Source: an uncultured Eggerthellaceae bacterium
GTDB lineage: Bacteria; Actinomycetota; Coriobacteriia; Coriobacteriales; Eggerthellaceae
Reading direction: 5' to 3'
Length of the DNA stretch: 46,129 nt
Assembly (NCBI GenBank): GCA_910588205.1
Contig: CAJUQK010000019.1
Location: 1 to 46,129, forward strand
Below, piece after piece: positions 1 to 6,840 of the stretch. A program made the translations under genes and the position numbers. The notes under the pieces were generated by a model. The model was not told the origin of the DNA. It saw only the letters and a program-made list of their open reading frames with translations, and ran no database searches. Position 1 is the stretch's first letter; each line of letters opens with the position of its first letter.

Positions 1-71
1 ATTCCGCAGGCCGAGAAAAGCGTGATATAAGCGAAGCATCACGTCTTTTCGAAGGGCGAGGCCTAAGGCCG

Positions 72-96
72 AACGCCCCTTGCGGGGAGGGGCGTT
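72..96 (+). terminator. Terminator-like hairpin at window start
   Basis: A 9-bp perfect stem (72-80 with 88-96, arms AACGCCCCT/AGGGGCGTT) closes a 7-base loop. The following bases on the plus strand are TATCTC, only weakly U-rich. It may end a gene upstream of the window. The remaining bases of 1-216 hold no convincing gene. Confidence 0.45.
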
Positions 97-122
97 TATC
101 TCAGGCACGAAAAAGGCGGAAC

Positions 123-180
123 GCGTGAGTTTAGGAACGTCCTAGAATCACGCATGTGACATTTGGACCGTCCCCTGTCA
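123..180. repeat. REP-like palindromic element
   Basis: Two adjacent palindromes. The first (123-153) has ends GCGTGA/TCACGC and an inner TAGGA/TCCTA stem, giving about 14 paired bases with one mismatch around an ACG triloop. The second (157-180) is bounded by TGACA and TGTCA and contains, on the minus strand, GGGGACGGTCC. That core resembles the REP-type palindromes mobilised by RAYT (TnpA_REP) transposases in other bacteria, which is recall and not a search result. No transposase gene is nearby. Confidence 0.4.
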
Positions 181-216
181 TACGGATAAGGTTGCCCCGG
201 GTGCAGAGAGGGATCG

Positions 217-1104
217 TTACAGGGCTGCGCAGAGGGCATCCAAGAGCGTGATGGCGAAGTGCTGGGCACTGCGGTCTTCACCAGCCCCCTCCCAGCTTTC
301 CCCCGGCACTACGATGCGAATGCGTAGCGGATGATTGCTTCGGGCGCTCTGAAGCGCTCCGGAAAGGCGAACCGAAAGGGAATCATCATCTATATAGGTG
401 ACCGTGGGGACGCCGTCCCCTTCGGCCTTCATGGCTATCTGCACCAGCACCATGGATGCATCCGGCTCCACCGAAAGCGCATCAGCGCTCACCAGTCTGC
501 TGGCCGGATTCGTGGCCAGGGCCAGGTTCGACATACGAGAGGCCACTGAACGGGTGAAGGGCGTCATGCCGAAGAGACAGAGCGCATGCTCTTCCAGTAC
601 TCCCGCAGCTCGAGCGAACCCGAGGTGCTTGCCCTGAGAAAGCGATCCTTTTCCTGCCCAAGAATGCTCCAAATGACGCAAAGCCGTGTACGTGTAGGCC
701 CCAGCGATCCCGTCAGACGGAAGCCCGAGGTTCATCTGGAACTTGCGAAGGGCATCTTCGGTATGGGCACCGAACACCCCATCTTCGCCGCCCACCAAAA
801 ATCCGAGGGCTCCGAGAGCCTGCTGGAGCTCTTCTACATCATGACCTCGGAAATTAGGCATACGCAGGTAGAGCGTACGGTCTCCCAGATTGTAAGAGGC
901 ATCCACTAAAGCCTGCCAGACCTCGGCATCCACCTCTTCGCGCATCTCCAGCCCGAAGGCATTGCAGAAGGCACGCACCGCATCAGCCGTAGCGCTACCG
1001 AAGGTGCCATCGACCGCCGCTTCAGGCAAGAGGCTCAACAACGCCAAGCGCTGCTGTACGTCTTCAACAGCAGCCCCGGTATTCCCTTGGGTGATGGTCT
1101 TCAT
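217..1104 (-). CDS. Protein with two peptidoglycan-binding domains
   Basis: 295 residues. Two PG_binding_1-type modules are visible, at about residues 5-70 (GAAVEDVQQRL, VDGTFGSAT) and about 80-148 (DVEELQQALGALGF, DGVFGAHTEDALRKFQ). The C-terminal half (about 160-295) matches no catalytic domain I recognise. In particular it has no obvious zinc-amidase motif, although this two-module-plus-C-domain layout is the one used by amidase_3 proteins such as CwlM. No signal peptide is apparent. The ATG is preceded by AGGGG. The gene begins 8 bases after the prenyl synthase stop, so the two are probably cotranscribed. A role in sensing or binding cell wall is inferred. Confidence 0.75.
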   Translation of the reverse strand: MKTITQGNTGAAVEDVQQRLALLSLLPEAAVDGTFGSATADAVRAFCNAFGLEMREEVDAEVWQALVDASYNLGDRTLYLRMPNFRGHDVEELQQALGALGFLVGGEDGVFGAHTEDALRKFQMNLGLPSDGIAGAYTYTALRHLEHSWAGKGSLSQGKHLGFARAAGVLEEHALCLFGMTPFTRSVASRMSNLALATNPASRLVSADALSVEPDASMVLVQIAMKAEGDGVPTVTYIDDDSLSVRLSGALQSARSNHPLRIRIVVPGESWEGAGEDRSAQHFAITLLDALCAAL

Positions 1105-1112
1105 GGGTGCCC

Positions 1113-2168
1113 CTAACGCAAGCGGTTCACGAACCAGTCCGCCATGGACTCCAGCATGTTCCGAGCGTCGCTGGGCTCCAGCATCTCGTTCAGCCGGACC
1201 TTCGCTATCTCAGTCAGGTTCTCCGCATAGGAGCGGGCATGATCGATGCTACCTGCCTGGGTCATAAGACCCACCGCCTGGGCCAGCACCTCTGGATCCT
1301 TCGCGCGGGAGGAGAGGATGTCTATCAAACGCGCCCGGTCGTTCCCCTCCAGGGTCTGCAAGGCATGGACCACCACCAGCGTGCGCTTGCCTTCGGTGAT
1401 GTCGTTGCGGAAATCCTTCTTGGTGCTCTCCTCGCGACCCACCAGGTTCAGCAGGTCATCCTGGATCTGGAAAGCAAGGCCTGTATCCAGCCCGTAATTG
1501 CGAAGGGCCTCTATCTGCGCTTCTGTACCGCCGCCGATGATGGCGCCGATAGCCAAAGGCACCGCTCCCGAATAGTGGGCCGTCTTATGGGTGGCCATGA
1601 CCAGGTAATCCTCAGGAGTGATGTCGTAGCGGGCATCCCGCGCCCAACCGATATCCAGCGCCTGGCCTTCCACCGTGCGCCGCGTCATCTCCACGAGTTC
1701 TGTCACCACACGCACCTTGGTGGCATCATCCAAAGCCGAATCGCGCATGACGGTGCCATTCACCAAGGACAGAGCCAAGTCTCCCATGTTGATGGCAAGG
1801 CCCAACCCTTCGCTCAAGTGAAGGCACGGCTCCCCTCGGCGCAGCTCCGCATCATCTGCTATATCATCATGGATGAGGGCGGCGGTATGGAAATGCTCGA
1901 TGGCTGCCGCAGCCGAGGTGGCTAGATCAGCATTGCCGCCCACCGCTAAGCAAGCGGCGAAACAGATCAAGGGCCGATGACGCTTGCCGCCATTGTCAGA
2001 GTAAACGCTCAGAGGACTATAGAGATAGCGATCCATATCTGGATGCGTACCCTTGGGTATGAAGCTGTTGATCAGCCCTCCCACACGGTTGGCGTAGCAG
2101 TCCAGATATTCTTCGAATGTGGTAGGCGGGCGCTCGACAGAGCTCAAGATCTCAGTGATGGTTTCCAT
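1113..2168 (-). CDS. Trans-prenyl diphosphate synthase (polyprenyl synthetase family)
   Basis: 351 residues, the usual length for all-trans isoprenyl diphosphate synthases, which condense isopentenyl diphosphate onto allylic diphosphates. The first Asp-rich motif is DDIADD at 101-106, followed by the usual RRGEP. The conserved GGKRHRP is at about 60-66. The second Asp-rich motif reads DDLLN at 237-241, with Asn in the last position instead of Asp. KDFRNDITEGKRTL follows at 251-264. Product chain length cannot be told from sequence; geranylgeranyl or longer (quinone or lipid carrier) is likely. It sits between ppx-like and peptidoglycan-binding genes with 8-10 base gaps, so it belongs to that operon. 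The start is ATG with a close GGGG ribosome site. Confidence 0.9.
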   Translation of the reverse strand: METITEILSSVERPPTTFEEYLDCYANRVGGLINSFIPKGTHPDMDRYLYSPLSVYSDNGGKRHRPLICFAACLAVGGNADLATSAAAAIEHFHTAALIHDDIADDAELRRGEPCLHLSEGLGLAINMGDLALSLVNGTVMRDSALDDATKVRVVTELVEMTRRTVEGQALDIGWARDARYDITPEDYLVMATHKTAHYSGAVPLAIGAIIGGGTEAQIEALRNYGLDTGLAFQIQDDLLNLVGREESTKKDFRNDITEGKRTLVVVHALQTLEGNDRARLIDILSSRAKDPEVLAQAVGLMTQAGSIDHARSYAENLTEIAKVRLNEMLEPSDARNMLESMADWFVNRLR

Positions 2169-2178
2169 ATCCCCTGAC

Positions 2179-3129
2179 TTACCGGCTGTGTCTTTGGTCT
2201 TCTGCCGCCCATGATATCATTCCCTGAAGGATGTCCGATTCGCTGGCCGTGAACTCTCGGACGGCGAACACGTCCATGACCTCTAAGAGGATGAGCAGCC
2301 CTGCCGTGATCACCGGGGCGCGTCGAGGGTCAAGCCCCACGACTTGCTCCCGCTCCTCCTCCGTCATGGCTGCCAGGCGCATCGTCAAGGCTTTGAGTTC
2401 CTCCCGAGAGAGCTTCGCTCCGTGCACCTTTGCTGGATCATAGACGGTCAAACCCTTCTGCATGCTGATGGCACTGGTGGCAGTGCCCGCCACTGCGAAA
2501 AGAGATGCCCCGCGCAGGTCCGCAGGCACCGTAGCCACCCAGGGTCTCAGCTGCTCTCCCATCCAGGCTATCGCAGCGTCCAGCTCCGAGGGAAGCGGTG
2601 GATCAGCGGCAAGGAAGCGCTCCGTCACCCTACGACAGCCGATATCGAAGGAATGGAAGACCCAGGGTGCCTGCCCTCCCTGACCGAAGGAGACCTCGGT
2701 GGAACCGCCACCCACATCCACCACCATAAGTGGCTCCCCTAAAGGCAATGCCAGAGAAACGCCTCGGAAGGTGAGCTCAGCCTCTCGCTTTCCGCTGATG
2801 ACCTCCAATGTCAGCCCACGCTCTTCGAAGACAGCCAAAAGGTCTGCAGCATTGGCCGCATCCCGGGCGGCAGAGGTGGTGACTGCCTTCGTTGCCAGGA
2901 CCGGATCTTCAGGGGTGGACAGCTCATCTCGCAGGCGAAGGAACCCATCCAGCGCCTGCGCCACCCGGCAGATGGCCTGATCGCTCAGACGCCCGGTAGC
3001 ATCTGTCCCTTCTCCCAGGTTCGTGACCTCATAGGCGCGGGCTACATCATGGACTTGGACACCGTCCGCATCGGCCACTAGAAGCCTGCTGGTCACCGTA
3101 CCTATATCTATGGCTGCGAAGCGCTCCAC
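2179..3129 (-). CDS. Ppx/GppA family phosphatase
   Basis: 316 residues. The actin-like/ASKHA fold of exopolyphosphatase and pppGpp phosphatase is recognisable: FAAIDIGTVTSRLLVAD at the N terminus (phosphate 1 loop), AVTTSAARDAAN at about 85-96, and VVDVGGGSTEVSFG at about 137-150. It is of the short two-domain form (about 300 residues) common in actinobacteria, without the C-terminal HD domain of long GppA. Substrate (polyphosphate, or pppGpp) cannot be decided. GTG start at 3129 with AAGGG upstream. The stop is about 10 bases from the prenyl synthase start and its start is 31 bases after the FtsB-like stop, so it is part of a four-gene minus-strand run. Confidence 0.88.
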   Translation of the reverse strand: MERFAAIDIGTVTSRLLVADADGVQVHDVARAYEVTNLGEGTDATGRLSDQAICRVAQALDGFLRLRDELSTPEDPVLATKAVTTSAARDAANAADLLAVFEERGLTLEVISGKREAELTFRGVSLALPLGEPLMVVDVGGGSTEVSFGQGGQAPWVFHSFDIGCRRVTERFLAADPPLPSELDAAIAWMGEQLRPWVATVPADLRGASLFAVAGTATSAISMQKGLTVYDPAKVHGAKLSREELKALTMRLAAMTEEEREQVVGLDPRRAPVITAGLLILLEVMDVFAVREFTASESDILQGMISWAAEDQRHSR

Positions 3130-3160
3130 GGTTTCCCTTTTTCTCCTAAAAAGCCGCTAC

Positions 3161-4081
3161 CTAACCTCGGTCGTAGAGGAAGAGGACATCCAGCACACCG
3201 GAATACCAGGTTTCCGGGGCCGGAATGCTGCCGGGGGGCACGTTCGCATGAAGATCAGGCTTTGCATCCACGTCCAAGCCGATGACGCTTGCCGTCTCCT
3301 CATCCGGTTTGATGAGCCCGAATTCGGTATGGGCCTTGTCCTCCAAGCCGTCTTCGGTGGATAGGTAGTCAACGGTGGACTGCAAGGCCTCGTTGCGCTC
3401 TTGAACGGCAGTGTATTCCGCAGAGAGGCGATCCCTCTCCCGAATCTGCTGATAGTACTGCTGAGCCGGGGTGTAAATAGAACCTACCAGCATCACAGCG
3501 AAGAATGTGAAGGTCACCGCCATCACCGTTCGCTTGGTATGGCCAGAGAGCTGCGGAAGCTTGAAGCGGGAAAGGCCAGGGATGCTGATGCCACCGAAGC
3601 CACCTGCACCATGAGACCCCCGGGCCTTTGCGGCCTTCTTCTGGGAAGCCGTCATCTTCGGTTCGTGGATGGCCGCCCGGGGCCCCTCAGAGCCGCCCGC
3701 AGGAACATCCATGCCACCGTAAACCTTCTCGAAGGCCTGCTCGGCTTGAGCCTTGGATCGTGCCTTGCGTGCATCCCCTACGCGCTTCGCCAGCTTCGCG
3801 AAGGCGCCCCGGGGAGCGTCTGCACCCGCGCCTTCCTCTTCTTGCAGGTCCTCTTCGGTGAAGAGCGCTTGGCGCGGACGATCGGATGGGGCCTGACGGG
3901 TCATGCTGCCATCAATAGCCTCTTCGCCGAAATCGAGCCGGAAGATATTGCTCAGATTCTCGCTGTCTTGCGTCCGCGACAACCCCGCTCCCTCCTGGGT
4001 GCGCGTAGGCCTACGGGATGCCGATAGCCGGGCATTGCGACGGACCTCATCGAAAGAAACGATGTTCGACTGTTGAGCCAC
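3161..4081 (-). CDS. FtsB/DivIC-like septum formation initiator
   Basis: 306 residues. A long charged, Ala/Arg-rich cytoplasmic N terminus (1-180) precedes one membrane helix (about 185-203, TVMAVTFTFFAVMLVGSIY). A short coiled coil follows (about 204-240, rich in Gln, Arg and Glu), ending in DYLSTEDGLEDKAHTEFGLIKPDE, the typical DivIC/FtsB tail in which a conserved region after the coil ends in GxVKPGE-like residues. These bitopic proteins form the FtsQ-FtsL-FtsB subcomplex of the divisome. The N-terminal extension is much longer than in model FtsB. GTG start at 4081 with AGGAG 7 bases upstream. Its neighbour is Ppx, a frequent partner of FtsB in actinobacteria. Confidence 0.85.
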   Translation of the reverse strand: MAQQSNIVSFDEVRRNARLSASRRPTRTQEGAGLSRTQDSENLSNIFRLDFGEEAIDGSMTRQAPSDRPRQALFTEEDLQEEEGAGADAPRGAFAKLAKRVGDARKARSKAQAEQAFEKVYGGMDVPAGGSEGPRAAIHEPKMTASQKKAAKARGSHGAGGFGGISIPGLSRFKLPQLSGHTKRTVMAVTFTFFAVMLVGSIYTPAQQYYQQIRERDRLSAEYTAVQERNEALQSTVDYLSTEDGLEDKAHTEFGLIKPDEETASVIGLDVDAKPDLHANVPPGSIPAPETWYSGVLDVLFLYDRG

Positions 4082-4184
4082 GAAGACGCTCCTGTTGCAA
4101 CTGGTTCGGTTAAGGTGTGTTCATGCAATGAAGCTAAGGGAAGGGTACCATCTTCCCACGCGGTTTCCAACCCCTCAAGGCCGT

Positions 4185-4565
4185 TTACAGATCAAGCCCA
4201 TCTATGAACGCCATCCATTTCTCGAAGGATTCGTCACTGATAGCATGCTCCATCATGCAGGCTTCCTCCTCGGCGGTCTGAGCGTCTATGCCAAGCCCTC
4301 GATGGAGGAACTTCGTCAGCGCTTGATGACGGTCGAGCACCTTATGCCCGTAGACGTCTCCCTCCTGAGTGAGTGTGATATCTCCGTAATAGGGCTGAGT
4401 GACATAGCCCTTCTCCTTGAGAACGGTGACAGCCTTATTGACCGATGCCTTGGACACACCCATCTTCGCCGCCACATCCACTGCCCGAATGGACTGCTTC
4501 TGGCTGCCCCCGATCATGACCATCGCCTCCAGATAATCCTCATGGGAGGTGGATATCTTCTCCAT
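4185..4565 (-). CDS. DtxR/MntR-family metal-dependent repressor
   Basis: 126 residues from the ATG at 4565, which has AGGAGAG about 9 bases upstream. An upstream in-frame start at 4634 would overlap the preceding ABC-F gene and has no ribosome site. The N-terminal winged helix fits the family: SHEDYLEAMVMI, then DVAAKMGVSKASVNKAVTVLKEKGYV. The metal-binding dimerisation domain follows, with HKVLDRHQALTKFLHRGLGID and EEEACMMEHAIS supplying the expected Glu, Cys/Met and His ligands. No SH3-like third domain is present, so it is the short MntR-like form. Fe2+ or Mn2+ is sensed. It lies 2 kb from the Feo operon and is a plausible controller of it; this is inference from proximity and half-site-like repeats upstream of feoA. 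Confidence 0.87.
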   Translation of the reverse strand: MEKISTSHEDYLEAMVMIGGSQKQSIRAVDVAAKMGVSKASVNKAVTVLKEKGYVTQPYYGDITLTQEGDVYGHKVLDRHQALTKFLHRGLGIDAQTAEEEACMMEHAISDESFEKWMAFIDGLDL

Positions 4566-4597
4566 GGGCCTTATCCTCTCCTGATGTTTGGGTATCC

Positions 4598-6403
4598 TTA
4601 CCCGTGCTCCAGCTGATCCGTAGCTAAGAGCCATTCCTCCTCCAATGCCGTCAATGCCTCTTGGGCAGCGGCCACGTGCGCCTGCGCCTCTGAAAGCGCC
4701 ACGTAATCAGTGGGATCCACTGCCTCCATAGCCGCTTTCGCATTCTCTATCTTACCCGTTGCCGTTGTCATCTTACGCTCTAAGGAGGCAACGAGCTTCT
4801 TCAGCCGCTGTTGCTCCTTGTTGGAGAGACTCTGAGCAGGAGCGGCGGCATCCTCCTTCGGAGCCTCTGGCTGCTTGGGGGCGGGATCAGGCTGAGCGCT
4901 TGCCGCAGTGAGCTCCAGATATTCGTCCACACCGCGCGGCAGATGGCGAAGGCAGCCACCCAAGAGGGCGAATTGGTGATCTGTCACCCGCTCCATCAGG
5001 TAGCGATCATGGGTCACCAAGATGAGCGTCCCCGGCCAACCGTCCAGCATGTCCTCCACCGCAGCCAACATGTCTATGTCCAGGTCATTGCCCGGCTCAT
5101 CCAAGATGAGAACGTTGGGCTCCTCCAGCAAGATCATCATGAGGGCGAGTCGTCGCTTCTGACCTCCTGAGAGGTCTGCCACCGGTTCGTTCAGATCGGC
5201 CTTATCGAAGCCGAGCCGTTCCAGGAGTTGTGTGGAGGTGGCCTCCTTGCCATCCAACATCGTGCGATGAGGAAAGCGAGCCACGGCTTGGCGAACCAAG
5301 TCTCCGTCGAAGGCCCGCAGGTTATCCAAGTGCTGAGAGAGCACCGCGAACCGCACGGTCTGCCCTATCTTCACCCGTCCCTGCGTAGGGGCAAGCGCCC
5401 CTTCTATGACTCGCAAGAGAGTGGTCTTCCCCGCCCCGTTGCCGCCTACGATGCCGATGCGGTCACCCGGCCCTATCATCCAGGTGATGTCTTCGAGCAC
5501 GGGAGGATTCCCATCGAAGGCAACCGATACCCTGTCCAGGTCTACCACCTGCTTGCCGATGCGCGCCATGGCCATGCGCTTGAGCTGGATATCATCCCGC
5601 AGCTCTGGCACGTCAGCAATCAGCTCTTTGGCTGCCGCCACATGGAACTTCGGCTTCGTTGCCCTGGCACGCGCGCCCCGAGAGAGCCACGCCAATTCGC
5701 GTCGAAGGGCGTTCTGACGCTTCTGCTCAGCCAACGCGGCCAAGCGTTCCCGCTCTACCCGCTGGAGGATATAGGCGGAGAAGCCCCCTTCGAACGGGAT
5801 CACACGCCCTGCATGCACTTCCCACATGGTGTTGCAGACCTCATCCAAGAACCAGCGGTCATGAGTCACCACCAAAAGCGCCCCTGCATCCTTGCGCCAG
5901 CGGCTCTTCAGATGCCGAGCCAACCAGGTGATAGCACGGATGTCCAGATGGTTCGTAGGCTCATCCAATAAAAGAACGTCCCAGTCTCCTGCCAACACAC
6001 GTGCCAGGTCCACGCGACGACGTTGACCGCCCGAAAGCGTGCCCACCTGCGCGTCCCAAGAGATGTCTTCGAGAAGATTATCGAAGATGGCACGGATCTT
6101 CGCATCCGATGCCCAAAGGTATTCGGGGATATCCCCCACCACCGCTTGGCGCACCGTGTCATCATCATGCAGCTCATCGGCCTGGGCCAGGTGCCCGACA
6201 CTCACTCCGCCCGTGCGGATGACGCGCCCTGCATCCACCTCCCGCGTGGTTGCCAGCACATTCAGCAAGGTTGATTTCCCGTCTCCGTTACGCCCTACGA
6301 TGCCGATGCGCTGACCTGCGTCCACACCAAGGGACACGTCTTCCAGCACCGTCTTCGACGGCATCTCTACCCGCACCTTCTCGCAGCCCAACAGGAACGC
6401 CAC
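4598..6403 (-). CDS. ABC-F family ATPase (Uup-like)
   Basis: 601 residues from the GTG at 6403, which has AAGGAGG upstream; an earlier ATG at 6448 lacks one. Two ABC domains are fused without membrane segments. Domain 1 has Walker A GRNGDGKS (37-44), signature LSGGQ (123-127) and Walker B VLLLDEP (143-149). Domain 2 has Walker A GGNGAGKT (320-327), signature LSGGQKRR and LILDEPGND. A linker of the P-site type (about 210-285) and a charged C-terminal coiled coil (about 520-601) match Uup/EttA-type ribosome-associated ABC-F factors. It ends 33 bases before the DtxR-type gene. A TATACT at 6430-6435 (minus) is a likely -10. Whether it is a housekeeping or antibiotic-protection factor cannot be judged. 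Confidence 0.9.
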   Translation of the reverse strand: MAFLLGCEKVRVEMPSKTVLEDVSLGVDAGQRIGIVGRNGDGKSTLLNVLATTREVDAGRVIRTGGVSVGHLAQADELHDDDTVRQAVVGDIPEYLWASDAKIRAIFDNLLEDISWDAQVGTLSGGQRRRVDLARVLAGDWDVLLLDEPTNHLDIRAITWLARHLKSRWRKDAGALLVVTHDRWFLDEVCNTMWEVHAGRVIPFEGGFSAYILQRVERERLAALAEQKRQNALRRELAWLSRGARARATKPKFHVAAAKELIADVPELRDDIQLKRMAMARIGKQVVDLDRVSVAFDGNPPVLEDITWMIGPGDRIGIVGGNGAGKTTLLRVIEGALAPTQGRVKIGQTVRFAVLSQHLDNLRAFDGDLVRQAVARFPHRTMLDGKEATSTQLLERLGFDKADLNEPVADLSGGQKRRLALMMILLEEPNVLILDEPGNDLDIDMLAAVEDMLDGWPGTLILVTHDRYLMERVTDHQFALLGGCLRHLPRGVDEYLELTAASAQPDPAPKQPEAPKEDAAAPAQSLSNKEQQRLKKLVASLERKMTTATGKIENAKAAMEAVDPTDYVALSEAQAHVAAAQEALTALEEEWLLATDQLEHG

Positions 6404-6630
6404 CAGACACCCTCCTTGTCTTCGGGAAGAGTATAGCAACCAGTGCAACCGTCGAGGAACCCAATGGCTTGCTGTGCATCTGAGAAGGTCTTACCTATAG
6501 GGGGATCTACATGCGCATCTGAGAGAGTGTCCGGGGGCGGATAATGCCAACGGGCACCGGTCTATGACCAGTGCCCGTGAGCTGTGAGCCTAAGGAAAAA
6601 GGGAGAGAGGAGGAGAGGAGAGCCTTCCCC
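6404..6630. other. Intergenic region between the ABC-F gene and the Feo operon
   Basis: No gene is supported in these 227 bases. They hold the ABC-F promoter region at 6404-6440 and a 10-base direct repeat GCATCTGAGA at 6476 and 6515. They also hold a hairpin at 6550-6578 (arms ACGGGCACCGG/CCAGTGCCCGT, one wobble) without a clear U-tract, which may end the Feo operon transcript. Confidence 0.4.
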
Positions 6631-6840
6631 TTAGGCTTTATGGAGAGTCGCTGTCATCTTTCTGACAGCTTCGCAGGTATCGCATCCATCCTGGCAGCTT
6701 GAGGAGCCCTTCTTGCACCCCTGACAGCCGCCGTCGCAATGGTCATGGCAGTCGCACATCCCACGGGTCACCAACCGACGCACAGCGAGAACTGCACACC
6801 CTAGGATGACCGCCAGCAGGATGATCGTTGACGCACTCAT
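6631..6840 (-). CDS. FeoB-associated Cys-rich membrane protein
   Basis: 69 residues. An N-terminal membrane helix (about 4-24, IILLAVILGCAVLAV) is followed by a Cys-rich tail with CDCHDHCDGGCQGCKK and two more Cys pairs, typical of the small FeoB_associated family. The tail could bind iron or iron-sulfur clusters at the membrane near FeoB; the precise job in the family is not settled. Its ATG overlaps the feoB stop by 4 bases, so it is translationally coupled as the last gene of the Feo operon. Confidence 0.9.
   Translation of the reverse strand: MSASTIILLAVILGCAVLAVRRLVTRGMCDCHDHCDGGCQGCKKGSSSCQDGCDTCEAVRKMTATLHKA

Noticed and set aside
10..60. A possible partial gene at the left edge
   Set aside because: The first 70 bases have no supported frame in either strand; only the hairpin at 72-96 hints at a gene end.
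6550..6578. A strong hairpin after the feo operon as a firm intrinsic terminator
   Set aside because: Neither strand has a U-tract next to it, so it is reported only as a possible element of the gap.
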